From Kocuria sp. cx-455 (GTDB taxonomy: Bacteria; Actinomycetota; Actinomycetes; Actinomycetales; Micrococcaceae), in assembly GCF_014698015.1 (NCBI RefSeq), contig NZ_JACXBS010000001.1, positions 806,001 through 870,000 on the forward strand: a DNA stretch of 64,000 bases. Reading direction: 5' to 3'. The notes beneath the pieces are model-generated. The model saw nothing but the letters and a program-made list of their open reading frames with translations. It did no database searches and was not told where the DNA came from. The position numbers and the translations under genes are program-made. Below are positions 10,160-17,665 of the stretch, in pieces. Within the stretch, counting starts at the first letter, position 1, and each line of letters opens with the position of its first letter.

Positions 10160-11601
10160 TCACCACGGGTCTTCTCACTCCGGGAGGCCGCCGGGCGGCC
10201 GAGCTGCTCGACGATCGTGCCGTGGCCCGCGCCGTTCTCCGCACGGAGGCGGCGTGGGTCGCGGCCCAGTCGCGTCTGGGACTCGTTCCGAGACGCATCG
10301 CTGACATTGCTCGTGACGCGGTGGACCAGGTCCCCTTGGACGAGGCGTCACTCAGCCGGTTGGCAGTCGCTTCCGAGGGCGGCGGCAATCCCGTCATCCC
10401 GCTGCTCGCCGACTACCGCGCCGCGGTCACTGAACTGCATGGTTCTCCGGTGGCCGCCGTGCACAAGTCCCTCACGAGCCAGGACGTCATGGACACCGCC
10501 CTCGCCATCGTGCTCAAGGCCGCGCGAGACAGTCTGGTGTCGGATCTGACCCGCACCGGGGACGCCCTCGCCGGCCTGGTCGAGACGCACACGGACACCG
10601 TGATGGTCGGGCGCACCCTCACCCAGCACGCGCTGCCCATTGCTTTCGGTGTCAAGGCGGCCTCGTGGCTTGCGGGGGTCGACGACGCCGCGCGCGACGT
10701 GCTGGACCGGGCTCACCTCCCCGTGTCCTATGGGGGAGCCGCCGGAACCCTGGCGGCGGGTATGGCCCTGTGCGATCAGGGGGGAAGTACCGAGCAAACC
10801 GCTGACAGGCTTTTCACCCTGATCGGGTACTGGGGCGAGGAACTCGGACTGGGGGTACCGGATCACGTCTGGCACACCGATCGCGTTCCGGTCCTGCGGG
10901 TTGCCGGAGCGCTTGCGGAAACGACCGCGGCACTGGGGCGCATGGCCAACGACGTGCTGTTGCTGTCCCGGCCCGAGGTGGGCGAATTGCGCGAGCCCAC
11001 CGCCGAGGGTCGCGGGGTCTCGTCCGCAATGCCCCAAAAACAGAATCCCGTGTTGAGCGTTTTGCTCAAGCGCACGGCGTTGGCCGCGCCCCACCTCCTG
11101 AGCCAGGTCAGCTCCGGTGCCGCGGCGGCCGTGGATGAGCGTCCGGACGGCGGGTGGCATGCGGAATGGCCCGCGCTTCGTGAGCTAGCGGTGCTGGCGA
11201 CCGCGGCGGCGTCGCACGCTGCGGAACTCGCCGACGGTCTGACCGTCAACGCCGAACGCATGGCGCAGAACCTGCGCCGGGCAGGCACCGGTGTGATGGC
11301 CGAACGACTCGGTGCCACTCTGACGCCGGTGCTGTCAAAATTCGACGGTTCCACGGCCAAGCAGCGAGTGCAGGCCGCTGTGCGCGAGCATCCCCTCGAC
11401 GCCGAGGCACTTGCGGATCACCTGACCGACCTGATCACGGGTGAGGACTCGCCGTCGTTGCCTGACGGTGTGAACCCGCGGGAACGGGCCACCGTGAGCG
11501 CTTGGCTGCTGCATCTACTGGACCCCCGCGGTTATCTGGGCGCCGCGCAGCAGCTGTGCGACCGTGCTGTGAAAAACCACCGCGAAAGGTTGATTGCATG
11601 A
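10156..11601 (+). CDS. pcaB: 3-carboxy-cis,cis-muconate cycloisomerase
   Basis: Converts 3-carboxy-cis,cis-muconate to 4-carboxymuconolactone, the second step of the protocatechuate branch. It belongs to the fumarase/aspartase superfamily; the signature SSAMPQKQNP is at about residues 289-298. At 481 aa it is somewhat longer than proteobacterial PcaB (about 450). The start overlaps the pcaG stop (ATGA) and the stop overlaps the pcaD start (ATGA). Adenylosuccinate lyase, a relative, is excluded mainly by the surrounding pca genes and the N-terminal sequence. Confidence 0.93.
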   Translation: MITTGLLTPGGRRAAELLDDRAVARAVLRTEAAWVAAQSRLGLVPRRIADIARDAVDQVPLDEASLSRLAVASEGGGNPVIPLLADYRAAVTELHGSPVAAVHKSLTSQDVMDTALAIVLKAARDSLVSDLTRTGDALAGLVETHTDTVMVGRTLTQHALPIAFGVKAASWLAGVDDAARDVLDRAHLPVSYGGAAGTLAAGMALCDQGGSTEQTADRLFTLIGYWGEELGLGVPDHVWHTDRVPVLRVAGALAETTAALGRMANDVLLLSRPEVGELREPTAEGRGVSSAMPQKQNPVLSVLLKRTALAAPHLLSQVSSGAAAAVDERPDGGWHAEWPALRELAVLATAAASHAAELADGLTVNAERMAQNLRRAGTGVMAERLGATLTPVLSKFDGSTAKQRVQAAVREHPLDAEALADHLTDLITGEDSPSLPDGVNPRERATVSAWLLHLLDPRGYLGAAQQLCDRAVKNHRERLIA

Positions 11602-12386
11602 GCGTGCCCGAGCTTGGACTCGTGGAGTTCTCGAACCCCGAACAGCTTCCCGATGACGCACCCCTGGTGGTCCTGGGGCCCGGAATCGGCACGTCCGTGG
11701 CCAATCTTTACGGCGGTGTGGTCTCCCGCCTGGCCCACGAGATGCGCGTGGTCGGATGGGATCTCCCCGGCCACGGCGTGAGTGGACCGACCCGCGACTT
11801 CACGGTGGCGGAGCTCGCTCAGGGTGTCCTGGCCGCGGTTGCGGGGCAGCTGTCTTCCGGGCCCTTCCACTACGTGGGGACATCCATTGGCGGTGCGGTG
11901 GGGCAGCAACTGCTTGCGGATCCTTCGGACCGGCTGGCCTCACTGACATTGATTGCCACGACCGATTACTTCCCGGACCCGCAGGGCTGGAACGAACGCG
12001 CGGACCTCGTGGCCCGGGCGGGAACTCCCACCCAGGTGATCAACTCCGCCAAGTTGTGGTTCGCCCCGCATTTCCTGGCGCATCACCCGGAGGTCGGCAC
12101 CGCCCTGCTGCACGACCTGCAGAACGCGGATCGGTACAGCTACGCCGCCGCGTGCCGCTCGCTGGCCGGCTTCGACCTGCGCGAAACTCAGCCCGGAACA
12201 GAGGTACCCGTTCTGGCGCTGTCCGGACCGGGCGACGTCGTTGCTGGGCCCGAGACCGTGCAGGCACTGGCCAAGAAGTTGGGCGCTCGCCACGAGACGA
12301 TCGCGAATACGTCTCACTTATTGGCTGCGGAGGCGCCGGAAGTCACCGCCGGACACATCACTCGATTCATCTCGGCCCACCGCTGA
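11598..12386 (+). CDS. pcaD: 3-oxoadipate enol-lactonase
   Basis: Alpha/beta-hydrolase of 262 aa that hydrolyses beta-ketoadipate enol-lactone to beta-ketoadipate. The nucleophile elbow GTSIGG places the catalytic Ser at residue 96; the acid (GPGDVVAG, about 213) and His (NTSHLL, about 241) are in family positions. The start is the ATGA overlap with pcaB; the longer open frame upstream is non-conserved pcaB antiphase sequence. It is a stand-alone gene, unlike the fused PcaL (PcaD-PcaC) known from Streptomyces and Rhodococcus. Confidence 0.93.
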   Translation: MSVPELGLVEFSNPEQLPDDAPLVVLGPGIGTSVANLYGGVVSRLAHEMRVVGWDLPGHGVSGPTRDFTVAELAQGVLAAVAGQLSSGPFHYVGTSIGGAVGQQLLADPSDRLASLTLIATTDYFPDPQGWNERADLVARAGTPTQVINSAKLWFAPHFLAHHPEVGTALLHDLQNADRYSYAAACRSLAGFDLRETQPGTEVPVLALSGPGDVVAGPETVQALAKKLGARHETIANTSHLLAAEAPEVTAGHITRFISAHR

Positions 12387-12400
12387 GCAGAAAGGACTCC

Positions 12401-12808
12401 ATGACCGATCGTTCAGAACGCACCCAGTCCCAGGCCCACCAGGACGGCATGACCGTGCGCCGCGAGGTGCTCTCCGACGCGCACGTGGATCGCGCCGAGG
12501 CCGGCAAGACGGAATTCACCGAGCAGTTCCAGGACTTCATCACCCGCTACGCGTGGGGCGAGATCTGGACCCGGCCGGGCCTGGATCGCCGAATGCGCAG
12601 TGCGTGCGTGCTCACGGCACTGATCGCGGCCGGGCACTGGGAAGAGTTCGAGATGCACGTGCGGGCTGCAATCGGCAACGGGCTGTCCCCGGACGAGATC
12701 AAGGAAATCCTTCTCCAGTCGGCCATCTACTTATCGGTGCCGTCGGCAAACAACGCGTTCAAGCATGCTCAAAAGGTGCTGTCGGACATGGGGGCGCTGG
12801 GGGAGTAG
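12401..12808 (+). CDS. pcaC: 4-carboxymuconolactone decarboxylase
   Basis: A 135-aa carboxymuconolactone decarboxylase (AhpD-like fold) that makes beta-ketoadipate enol-lactone from 4-carboxymuconolactone. The family core FITRYAWGEIWTRPGLDRR, then LTALIAAGHWEEFEMH, is clear. The ATG at 12401 follows an AGAAAGGA site (12389-12396) and lies 14 nt after pcaD; the long open frame upstream has no support. It is the last gene of the pobA-pcaHGBDC group. Confidence 0.94.
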   Translation: MTDRSERTQSQAHQDGMTVRREVLSDAHVDRAEAGKTEFTEQFQDFITRYAWGEIWTRPGLDRRMRSACVLTALIAAGHWEEFEMHVRAAIGNGLSPDEIKEILLQSAIYLSVPSANNAFKHAQKVLSDMGALGE

Positions 12809-12847
12809 CCCGGGGCGCGAGGTGCACCACGGCGCGGATCGCATCTA

Positions 12848-12899
12848 ATGTTCGCCATGCGTACAGGTGTTCACATGGCGCGCACATTGGGGGTATTCT
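12848..12899 (+). promoter_or_regulatory. Putative promoter and operator of pcaFIJ
   Basis: A -35 TTCACA (12870-12875) and -10 TATTCT (12894-12899) are separated by 18 nt. Two direct TGTTC repeats (12849-12853 and 12868-12872, 19 bp apart) overlap the -35. The same pentamer forms the arms of the inverted repeat upstream of pobA, which suggests shared IclR-type control. The promoter explains the 174-nt gap between pcaC and pcaF. Confidence 0.5.
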
Positions 12900-12982
12900 G
12901 GAACCACGCAATGCGGCGTCGTCGGCCCATGGAGACGGTGTCGCCCCGGGAGACCGGGTGAGCCCAACCTGTGAGGATTTAC

Positions 12983-14194
12983 ATGAACCACGCTTACGTG
13001 TACGACGCAGTCCGCACCCCGTTCGGCAAGGTGGGCGGTGCGTTGTCCAGCCACCGCCCCGATGATCTGGCCGCCCTCGTGGTCAAGACCATGGTGGAGC
13101 GCGCTCCCCAGCTGGATCCTTCCGCCATCGACGAGGTCTACTTCGGCAACGCCAACGGCGCCGGCGAAGAGAACCGCAACGTGGCCCGCATGGCCACCCT
13201 GCTCGCGGGACTGCCCACCTCCGTTCCCGGATCCACGATCAACCGCCTGTGCGGTTCCTCCCTGGACGCCGCCATGATGGCCTCGCGTCAGATCGAAGTG
13301 GGCGAGGGTGACCTGCTGCTCGTGGGTGGTGTGGAATCCATGTCCCGCGCCCCCTGGGTGCTCCCCAAGACCGAGCGCGCCTTCCCCATGCAGGACCTCA
13401 AGCTCGCCAACACCACCCTGGGGTGGCGCCTGGTCAACCCGGAAATGCCGGATGCCTGGACCGTCTCGCTGGGCGAGGCCACCGAGCAGTTGCGTGAGAA
13501 GCACCAGATTTCCCGTGAGGATCAGGATGAGTTCGCCGCTCGTTCGCATCAGCTCGCCGCGAAGGCCTGGGACGAGGGCAAGTACGACAACCTCACCGTG
13601 AGCGTGCAGCCCAACACCAAGCGCGGTGTGGAACTCACCCGTGACGAGACGGTCCGTGCGGATTCCACCGCCCAGACCCTCTCCGGCCTGCGCACCGTGT
13701 TCCGCACGGGTGAGGACGCGACGGTGACCGCCGGAAATGCCTCGCCCATGAATGACGGCGCCTCCGCGGCGTGGTTGGGCAGTGAAAAGGGCGCTGACCT
13801 GCTCGGCATCGCACCCATTGCACGCATCGCCGGTCGCGGCGCCGCGGCCAACGAGCCGCAGTACTTCGGTGAGGCACCCGTGGCGGCCGCCAACCTCGCG
13901 CTCAAGCGGGCGGGGATCACCTGGGGAGACGTCGCGGCCGTGGAGCTCAATGAAGCGTTCGCCGCGCAGTCGCTCGCGTGCCTGCGCCAGTGGGGCGTGG
14001 ACCAGAGCATCGTGAACACGTGGGGCGGTGCCATCGCGATCGGTCACCCGCTCGGCGCCTCCGGTACCCGCGTGCTCGGCACGCTGGCACGCCGTCTCGA
14101 AGAGTCTGGCGAGCGCTGGGGCGTGGCCAGCCTGTGCATCGGCGTGGGCCAGGGCCTGGCCGTGGTACTCGAGAACGAGAACGCCCAGGGCTGA
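12983..14194 (+). CDS. pcaF: Beta-ketoadipyl-CoA thiolase
   Basis: Thiolase of 403 aa that cleaves 3-oxoadipyl-CoA to acetyl-CoA and succinyl-CoA. Catalytic residues are visible: Cys90 (INRLCGSSLDA), His near 354 (GHPLGASG) and Cys near 384 (SLCIGVGQG). ATG 12983 is chosen over the in-frame GTG at 12971, since that GTG lies in the TGAGGA ribosome site of the later start. The thiolase family is broad; the beta-ketoadipyl assignment rests on its place directly before pcaIJ. Confidence 0.92.
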   Translation: MNHAYVYDAVRTPFGKVGGALSSHRPDDLAALVVKTMVERAPQLDPSAIDEVYFGNANGAGEENRNVARMATLLAGLPTSVPGSTINRLCGSSLDAAMMASRQIEVGEGDLLLVGGVESMSRAPWVLPKTERAFPMQDLKLANTTLGWRLVNPEMPDAWTVSLGEATEQLREKHQISREDQDEFAARSHQLAAKAWDEGKYDNLTVSVQPNTKRGVELTRDETVRADSTAQTLSGLRTVFRTGEDATVTAGNASPMNDGASAAWLGSEKGADLLGIAPIARIAGRGAAANEPQYFGEAPVAAANLALKRAGITWGDVAAVELNEAFAAQSLACLRQWGVDQSIVNTWGGAIAIGHPLGASGTRVLGTLARRLEESGERWGVASLCIGVGQGLAVVLENENAQG

Positions 14195-14235
14195 GCAACC
14201 CCACCCCAGACCAAACGAGGAAAGGCATACAGCTC

Positions 14236-14934
14236 ATGCTGAACATTGCAGACAGCGTGGCCGCGGCCGTGGAGCCCATCCACGACGGCGCCTGCGTGAT
14301 GATCGGTGGCTTCGGTGTTGCCGGGCAGCCCGTTGAGCTCATTGACGCGCTCATCGAGAACGGCGCCAAGGATCTCACCGTGGTCAACAACAACGCCGGT
14401 AACGGAGACGTGGGACTGGCCAAGCTCATCCAGCTCGGCCGCGTGAAGAAAATCATTTGCTCCTTCCCGCGCCAGTCGGACTCGTGGCACTTCGACGAGA
14501 AGTACCACGCCGGCGAGATCGAGCTCGAGGTCGTACCGCAGGGCAACCTGGCCGAGCGCATCCGCGCCGCCGGTGCGGGTATCGGCGCGTTCTACACCCC
14601 CACCGGCTACGGCACCCCGTTGGCGGAGGGCAAGGAAGTACGTGAACTGGACGACAAGCACCAGGTGCTCGAATACCCCATCCACGCGGACTTCTCCCTG
14701 ACCAAGGCACACACCGCGGACACCGCGGGCAACCTGGTCTACCGCAAGACCGCGCGCAACTTCGGCCCCATCATGGCGGCCGCCGCAAAACGCTCCATCG
14801 TGCAGGTGAGCGAGATCGTGGAGCGCGGTCAGCTCGACCCCGAGGTCGTGGTGACCCCCGGGATCTACGTGGACACCGTGGTCAGGCTCGAAGCTCCCAA
14901 GCAGGTAGACCCGCGAGAGGAAGGTGCGGCATGA
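14236..14934 (+). CDS. pcaI: 3-oxoadipate CoA-transferase subunit A
   Basis: Alpha subunit (232 aa) of the CoA-transferase that activates beta-ketoadipate with succinyl-CoA. It has the glycine-rich MIGGFGVAGQP segment near the N-terminus and the SFPRQSDSWHFDEKYHAG region characteristic of PcaI. The ATG at 14236 follows a GAGGAAAGG site; the frame open from 13978 is an unsupported extension into pcaF. The stop overlaps the pcaJ start (ATGA). Closely related acetoacetate CoA-transferases cannot be excluded from sequence alone, but the context favours PcaI. Confidence 0.92.
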   Translation: MLNIADSVAAAVEPIHDGACVMIGGFGVAGQPVELIDALIENGAKDLTVVNNNAGNGDVGLAKLIQLGRVKKIICSFPRQSDSWHFDEKYHAGEIELEVVPQGNLAERIRAAGAGIGAFYTPTGYGTPLAEGKEVRELDDKHQVLEYPIHADFSLTKAHTADTAGNLVYRKTARNFGPIMAAAAKRSIVQVSEIVERGQLDPEVVVTPGIYVDTVVRLEAPKQVDPREEGAA

Positions 14935-15590
14935 GCGCCCCGCAGAACAGTGATCACGCCCTGAGCCCCGAAGAGCTCGCCGAGGTTGTGGCCCGCGACA
15001 TTCCCGCCGGCGCCTACGTCAACCTGGGAATCGGCCAGCCCACGCTGGTCTCCAACTACTTGTCCCCCGAGGACGACGTCACCCTGCACACCGAGAACGG
15101 CATGCTGGGTATGGGTGCGGAGGCCAAGGGCGACGAGGTCGACCCGGATCTCATCAACGCGGGCAAGATTCCCGTGGTCGAGACGGAGGGCTGCTCCTAT
15201 TTCCACCATGCGGATTCCTTCGCGATGATGCGCGGCGGTCACCTGGACTGCTGTGTCCTGGGTGCCTTCCAGGTGGACCAGAAGGGCAACCTGGCCAACT
15301 GGCACACCGGCAAGCCCGGCGCCATCCCCGCGGTGGGCGGTGCCATGGACCTGGCCACCGGCGCCAAGCAGACGTTCGTGATGATGACCCTGCAGACCAA
15401 GAAGGGCCAGCCCAAGCTGGTGGCTGAGTGCGATATGCCGCTGACCGGTGTGGGTTGCGTGTCCCGCATCTACACGGACAAGGCCGTGTTCCTCATCGAG
15501 GATGATGGCGTGCGGGTGCGCGAGACCTTCGGTATCGGTTTCGACGAACTCACCGAGTTGATCGACATCGAACTCAAGCCCGCCAATTGA
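14931..15590 (+). CDS. pcaJ: 3-oxoadipate CoA-transferase subunit B
   Basis: Beta subunit (219 aa) with the catalytic glutamate in the ENGMLGMG motif (Glu55), which forms the CoA-thioester intermediate. It is translationally coupled to pcaI by an ATGA overlap. Together with pcaF it completes conversion of protocatechuate to acetyl-CoA and succinyl-CoA for the TCA cycle. Confidence 0.93.
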   Translation: MSAPQNSDHALSPEELAEVVARDIPAGAYVNLGIGQPTLVSNYLSPEDDVTLHTENGMLGMGAEAKGDEVDPDLINAGKIPVVETEGCSYFHHADSFAMMRGGHLDCCVLGAFQVDQKGNLANWHTGKPGAIPAVGGAMDLATGAKQTFVMMTLQTKKGQPKLVAECDMPLTGVGCVSRIYTDKAVFLIEDDGVRVRETFGIGFDELTELIDIELKPAN

Positions 15591-15597
15591 CGTGGGC

Positions 15598-15635
15598 GCG
15601 GGGGTGGAGTCGATCGGGTTCCACCCCCGCTTTTC
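15598..15635 (+). terminator. Terminator of pcaFIJ
   Basis: An 11-bp GC-rich stem (15598-15608 with 15620-15630) is followed by TTTTCGTT, a classical intrinsic terminator 8 nt after the pcaJ stop. Confidence 0.9.
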
Positions 15636-15695
15636 GTTAATCCCGTGTACTTCCCGCAACCCCCAGTAGCCGACCCGTGTGATTTGGAGCCCCCC

Positions 15696-16490
15696 GTGAG
15701 CGCTGACGCAGACTCCGCCGACAAGAGCCAGTACGTTCAATCGCTCGCGCGCGGGCTGTCGGTGATTGCCGCTTTCGACGCCGCTCAGCCCGTCATGACG
15801 CTCTCCGACGTTGCACGACACACGGGTTTGACGCGCGCCACCGCGCGCCGGTTCCTCCTCACGCTCGAATCACTGGGGTACGTCCGTTCCGACGGGCGGA
15901 TGTTCGAACTCACGCCCAAGGTGCTGCAATTGGGGTACTCGTATCTTTCGGCGCTGTCACTGCCGCAGGTCGCGAGCCCGCATCTGAAGCGGCTCTCGGA
16001 CACCCTGCAGGAATCCACGTCCTTGTCCGTGCTCGACGGACAGGACATCGTGTACGTGGCGCGCGTGGCCACGCACCGCATCATGACGGTGGCGATTGCC
16101 GTGGGAACCCGCTTCCCCGCTTATGCCACCTCCATGGGTCGGGTGCTGCTCGCGGACCTCAGCGCCCAGGAACTGGCGGAGTACCTCTCGGCAGCGCAAC
16201 TGTCACCGTTGACCCGGCGGACCACCACCGAGCGCGACGCCCTGGCGCAGCAGCTGCAGCGTGTGCGCGAGCAGGGCTACGCCGTGGTGGATCAAGAACT
16301 GGAAGTGGGGCTGCGCTCGGCCGCAGTGCCGGTCAGGGACCGCGCCGGCCGCACAATTGCCGCGATCAATGTGTCCATGCGCGTGGGGATGCCCGGGGTG
16401 GACACCGATCACCCCGAGACCCAGGTGATCCCGGAGCTGCTTGCCTGCGCGGATGCCATTTCTCAGGACCTCGCGGCGTCGGGCCACTGA
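15696..16490 (+). CDS. pcaR: IclR-family regulator of the pca genes
   Basis: A 264-aa IclR protein of the PcaR/PcaU/PobR subgroup: the opening YVQSLARGLSVIAAFD, a winged helix-turn-helix (MTLSDVARHTGLTRATARRFL) and a C-terminal effector domain ending GRTIAAINVSMRVGMP. GTG 15696 is chosen because a GGAG site lies 6 nt upstream and it precedes all conserved sequence; the open frame begins at 15645. It follows the pcaFIJ terminator, so it needs its own promoter, which I cannot place. Beta-ketoadipate-responsive control of the pca genes is expected from the family. Confidence 0.9.
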   Translation: MSADADSADKSQYVQSLARGLSVIAAFDAAQPVMTLSDVARHTGLTRATARRFLLTLESLGYVRSDGRMFELTPKVLQLGYSYLSALSLPQVASPHLKRLSDTLQESTSLSVLDGQDIVYVARVATHRIMTVAIAVGTRFPAYATSMGRVLLADLSAQELAEYLSAAQLSPLTRRTTTERDALAQQLQRVREQGYAVVDQELEVGLRSAAVPVRDRAGRTIAAINVSMRVGMPGVDTDHPETQVIPELLACADAISQDLAASGH

Positions 16491-16548
16491 GCTCCCGTGC
16501 TCGGCGGCGGGCTCGCCCGCACACCGGTTCGCGGCGGTGAGCGGTAAC

Positions 16549-16557
16549 TGCTACACT
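16549..16557 (+). promoter_or_regulatory. Putative str operon promoter (extended -10)
   Basis: TGCTACACT is a good extended -10 element, with only a weak -35 (TTCGCG) 18 nt upstream. Transcription from here would give rpsL a leader of about 180 nt. A TTGGAC at 16609-16614 might be a second -35 but has no well-spaced -10. Confidence 0.5.
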
Positions 16558-16693
16558 GGGCAGGAATTGCTCGGTCACGAGCGCGCGCATTTTCGAATTA
16601 ATGGCAAATTGGACCCTGTCCTGTGGTACGCACCTTGTACCTAGATGCCATTTTTTGTCGTGCCTGCTTCCGTGACTCACCAATCCGCAGTCA

Positions 16694-16726
16694 GCAGACC
16701 GTTCACCCGGTGAACGCAAGGTCTGC
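16694..16726 (+). promoter_or_regulatory. Bulged leader hairpin upstream of rpsL
   Basis: A 7-bp outer stem (16694-16700 with 16720-16726) runs into a 6-bp inner hairpin (16701-16706 with 16710-16715, loop CCG), with a one-sided 4-nt bulge GCAA at 16716-16719. It ends 6 nt before the AGGAGG ribosome site of rpsL. The position is right for translational feedback by a ribosomal protein (S7 in E. coli acts in this operon), but that is inference. Confidence 0.55.
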
Positions 16727-16742
16727 CCAAACAGGAGGCACT

Positions 16743-17117
16743 GTGCCAACTATTCAGCAGCTGGTCCGTAAGGGCCGGACGTCCAAGGTCATGCAGACCA
16801 AAGCCCCCGCACTCAAGGGCAACCCCATGAAGCGCGGCGTGTGCACCCGTGTGTTCACCACCACCCCCAAGAAGCCGAACTCGGCTCTGCGCAAGGTGGC
16901 CCGTGTCAAGCTCAACGGCGGCGTGGAAGTTACCGCGTACATCCCCGGTGAGGGACACAACCTGCAGGAACACTCCATCGTGCTGGTGCGCGGTGGTCGT
17001 GTGAAGGACCTGCCGGGTGTTCGCTACAAGATCGTGCGCGGCGCACTCGACACCCAGGGTGTCAAGGGCCGCCAGCAGGCTCGTTCCCGCTACGGCGCCA
17101 AGAAGGAGAAGAAGTAA
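16743..17117 (+). CDS. rpsL: 30S ribosomal protein S12
   Basis: Decoding-centre protein S12, 124 aa, complete from [11 protein letters not shown] to the basic tail. It starts with GTG at 16743, 4 nt after AGGAGG (16733-16738). The lysines changed in streptomycin-resistant mutants (in [12 protein letters not shown] and [11 protein letters not shown]) are wild type. The stop overlaps the rpsG start as TAATG. Confidence 0.97.
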   Translation: MPTIQQLVRKGRTSKVMQTKAPALKGNPMKRGVCTRVFTTTPKKPNSALRKVARVKLNGGVEVTAYIPGEGHNLQEHSIVLVRGGRVKDLPGVRYKIVRGALDTQGVKGRQQARSRYGAKKEKK

Positions 17118-17587
17118 TGCCTCGTAAAGGTCCCGCTCCCAAGCGCCCCCTCGTCGTAGACCCCGTCTACGGCTCTCCCGTGGTCACCCAGTTGATCAAC
17201 AAGGTTCTGCAGGACGGCAAGAAGTCCACCGCAGAGCGCATTGTCTACGGTGCCCTCGAAGGCGTTCGTCACAAGACCAACGCAGATCCGGTCGTCACTC
17301 TGAAGAAGGCCCTCGACAACGTCAAGCCGGCCCTCGAGGTCCGCTCCCGTCGTGTCGGTGGCGCCACCTACCAGGTCCCGGTCGAGGTCAAGGCAGGCCG
17401 CGCCACCGCGCTGTCCCTGCGTTGGCTCGTTGGCTACGCCAAGGTCCGCCGCGAAAACACCATGACTGAGCGTCTCCAGAACGAGATCCTCGACGCCTCC
17501 AACGGCCTGGGTGCCGCTGTGAAGCGCCGCGAGGACACCCACAAGATGGCTGAGTCCAACAAGGCCTTCGCCCACTATCGCTGGTAA
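17117..17587 (+). CDS. rpsG: 30S ribosomal protein S7
   Basis: Primary 16S rRNA-binding protein of the 30S head, 156 aa, with normal length and the conserved [10 protein letters not shown] start and AFAHYRW end. It is translationally coupled to rpsL through the TAATG overlap. In E. coli S7 is the repressor of the str operon. Confidence 0.97.
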   Translation: MPRKGPAPKRPLVVDPVYGSPVVTQLINKVLQDGKKSTAERIVYGALEGVRHKTNADPVVTLKKALDNVKPALEVRSRRVGGATYQVPVEVKAGRATALSLRWLVGYAKVRRENTMTERLQNEILDASNGLGAAVKRREDTHKMAESNKAFAHYRW

Positions 17588-17601
17588 AATCCGATAGGCG
17601 T

Positions 17602-17628
17602 GTCGGCCCCGTCAACAACGGGGCCGAC
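17602..17628 (+). promoter_or_regulatory. Hairpin between rpsG and fusA
   Basis: A perfect 10-bp stem (17602-17611 with 17619-17628) with a 7-nt loop, 14 nt after the rpsG stop and 37 nt before the fusA start. It has no T tract. It could be an attenuator, a processing site or an mRNA-stability element rather than an operon end, since fusA follows directly. Confidence 0.6.
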
Positions 17629-17665
17629 CATGGGCCCGGCACCAACCTTTACGAAGGGAACCATC

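Noticed and set aside
16743-17117. Streptomycin resistance changes in rpsL
   Set aside because: Both critical Lys residues are unchanged.
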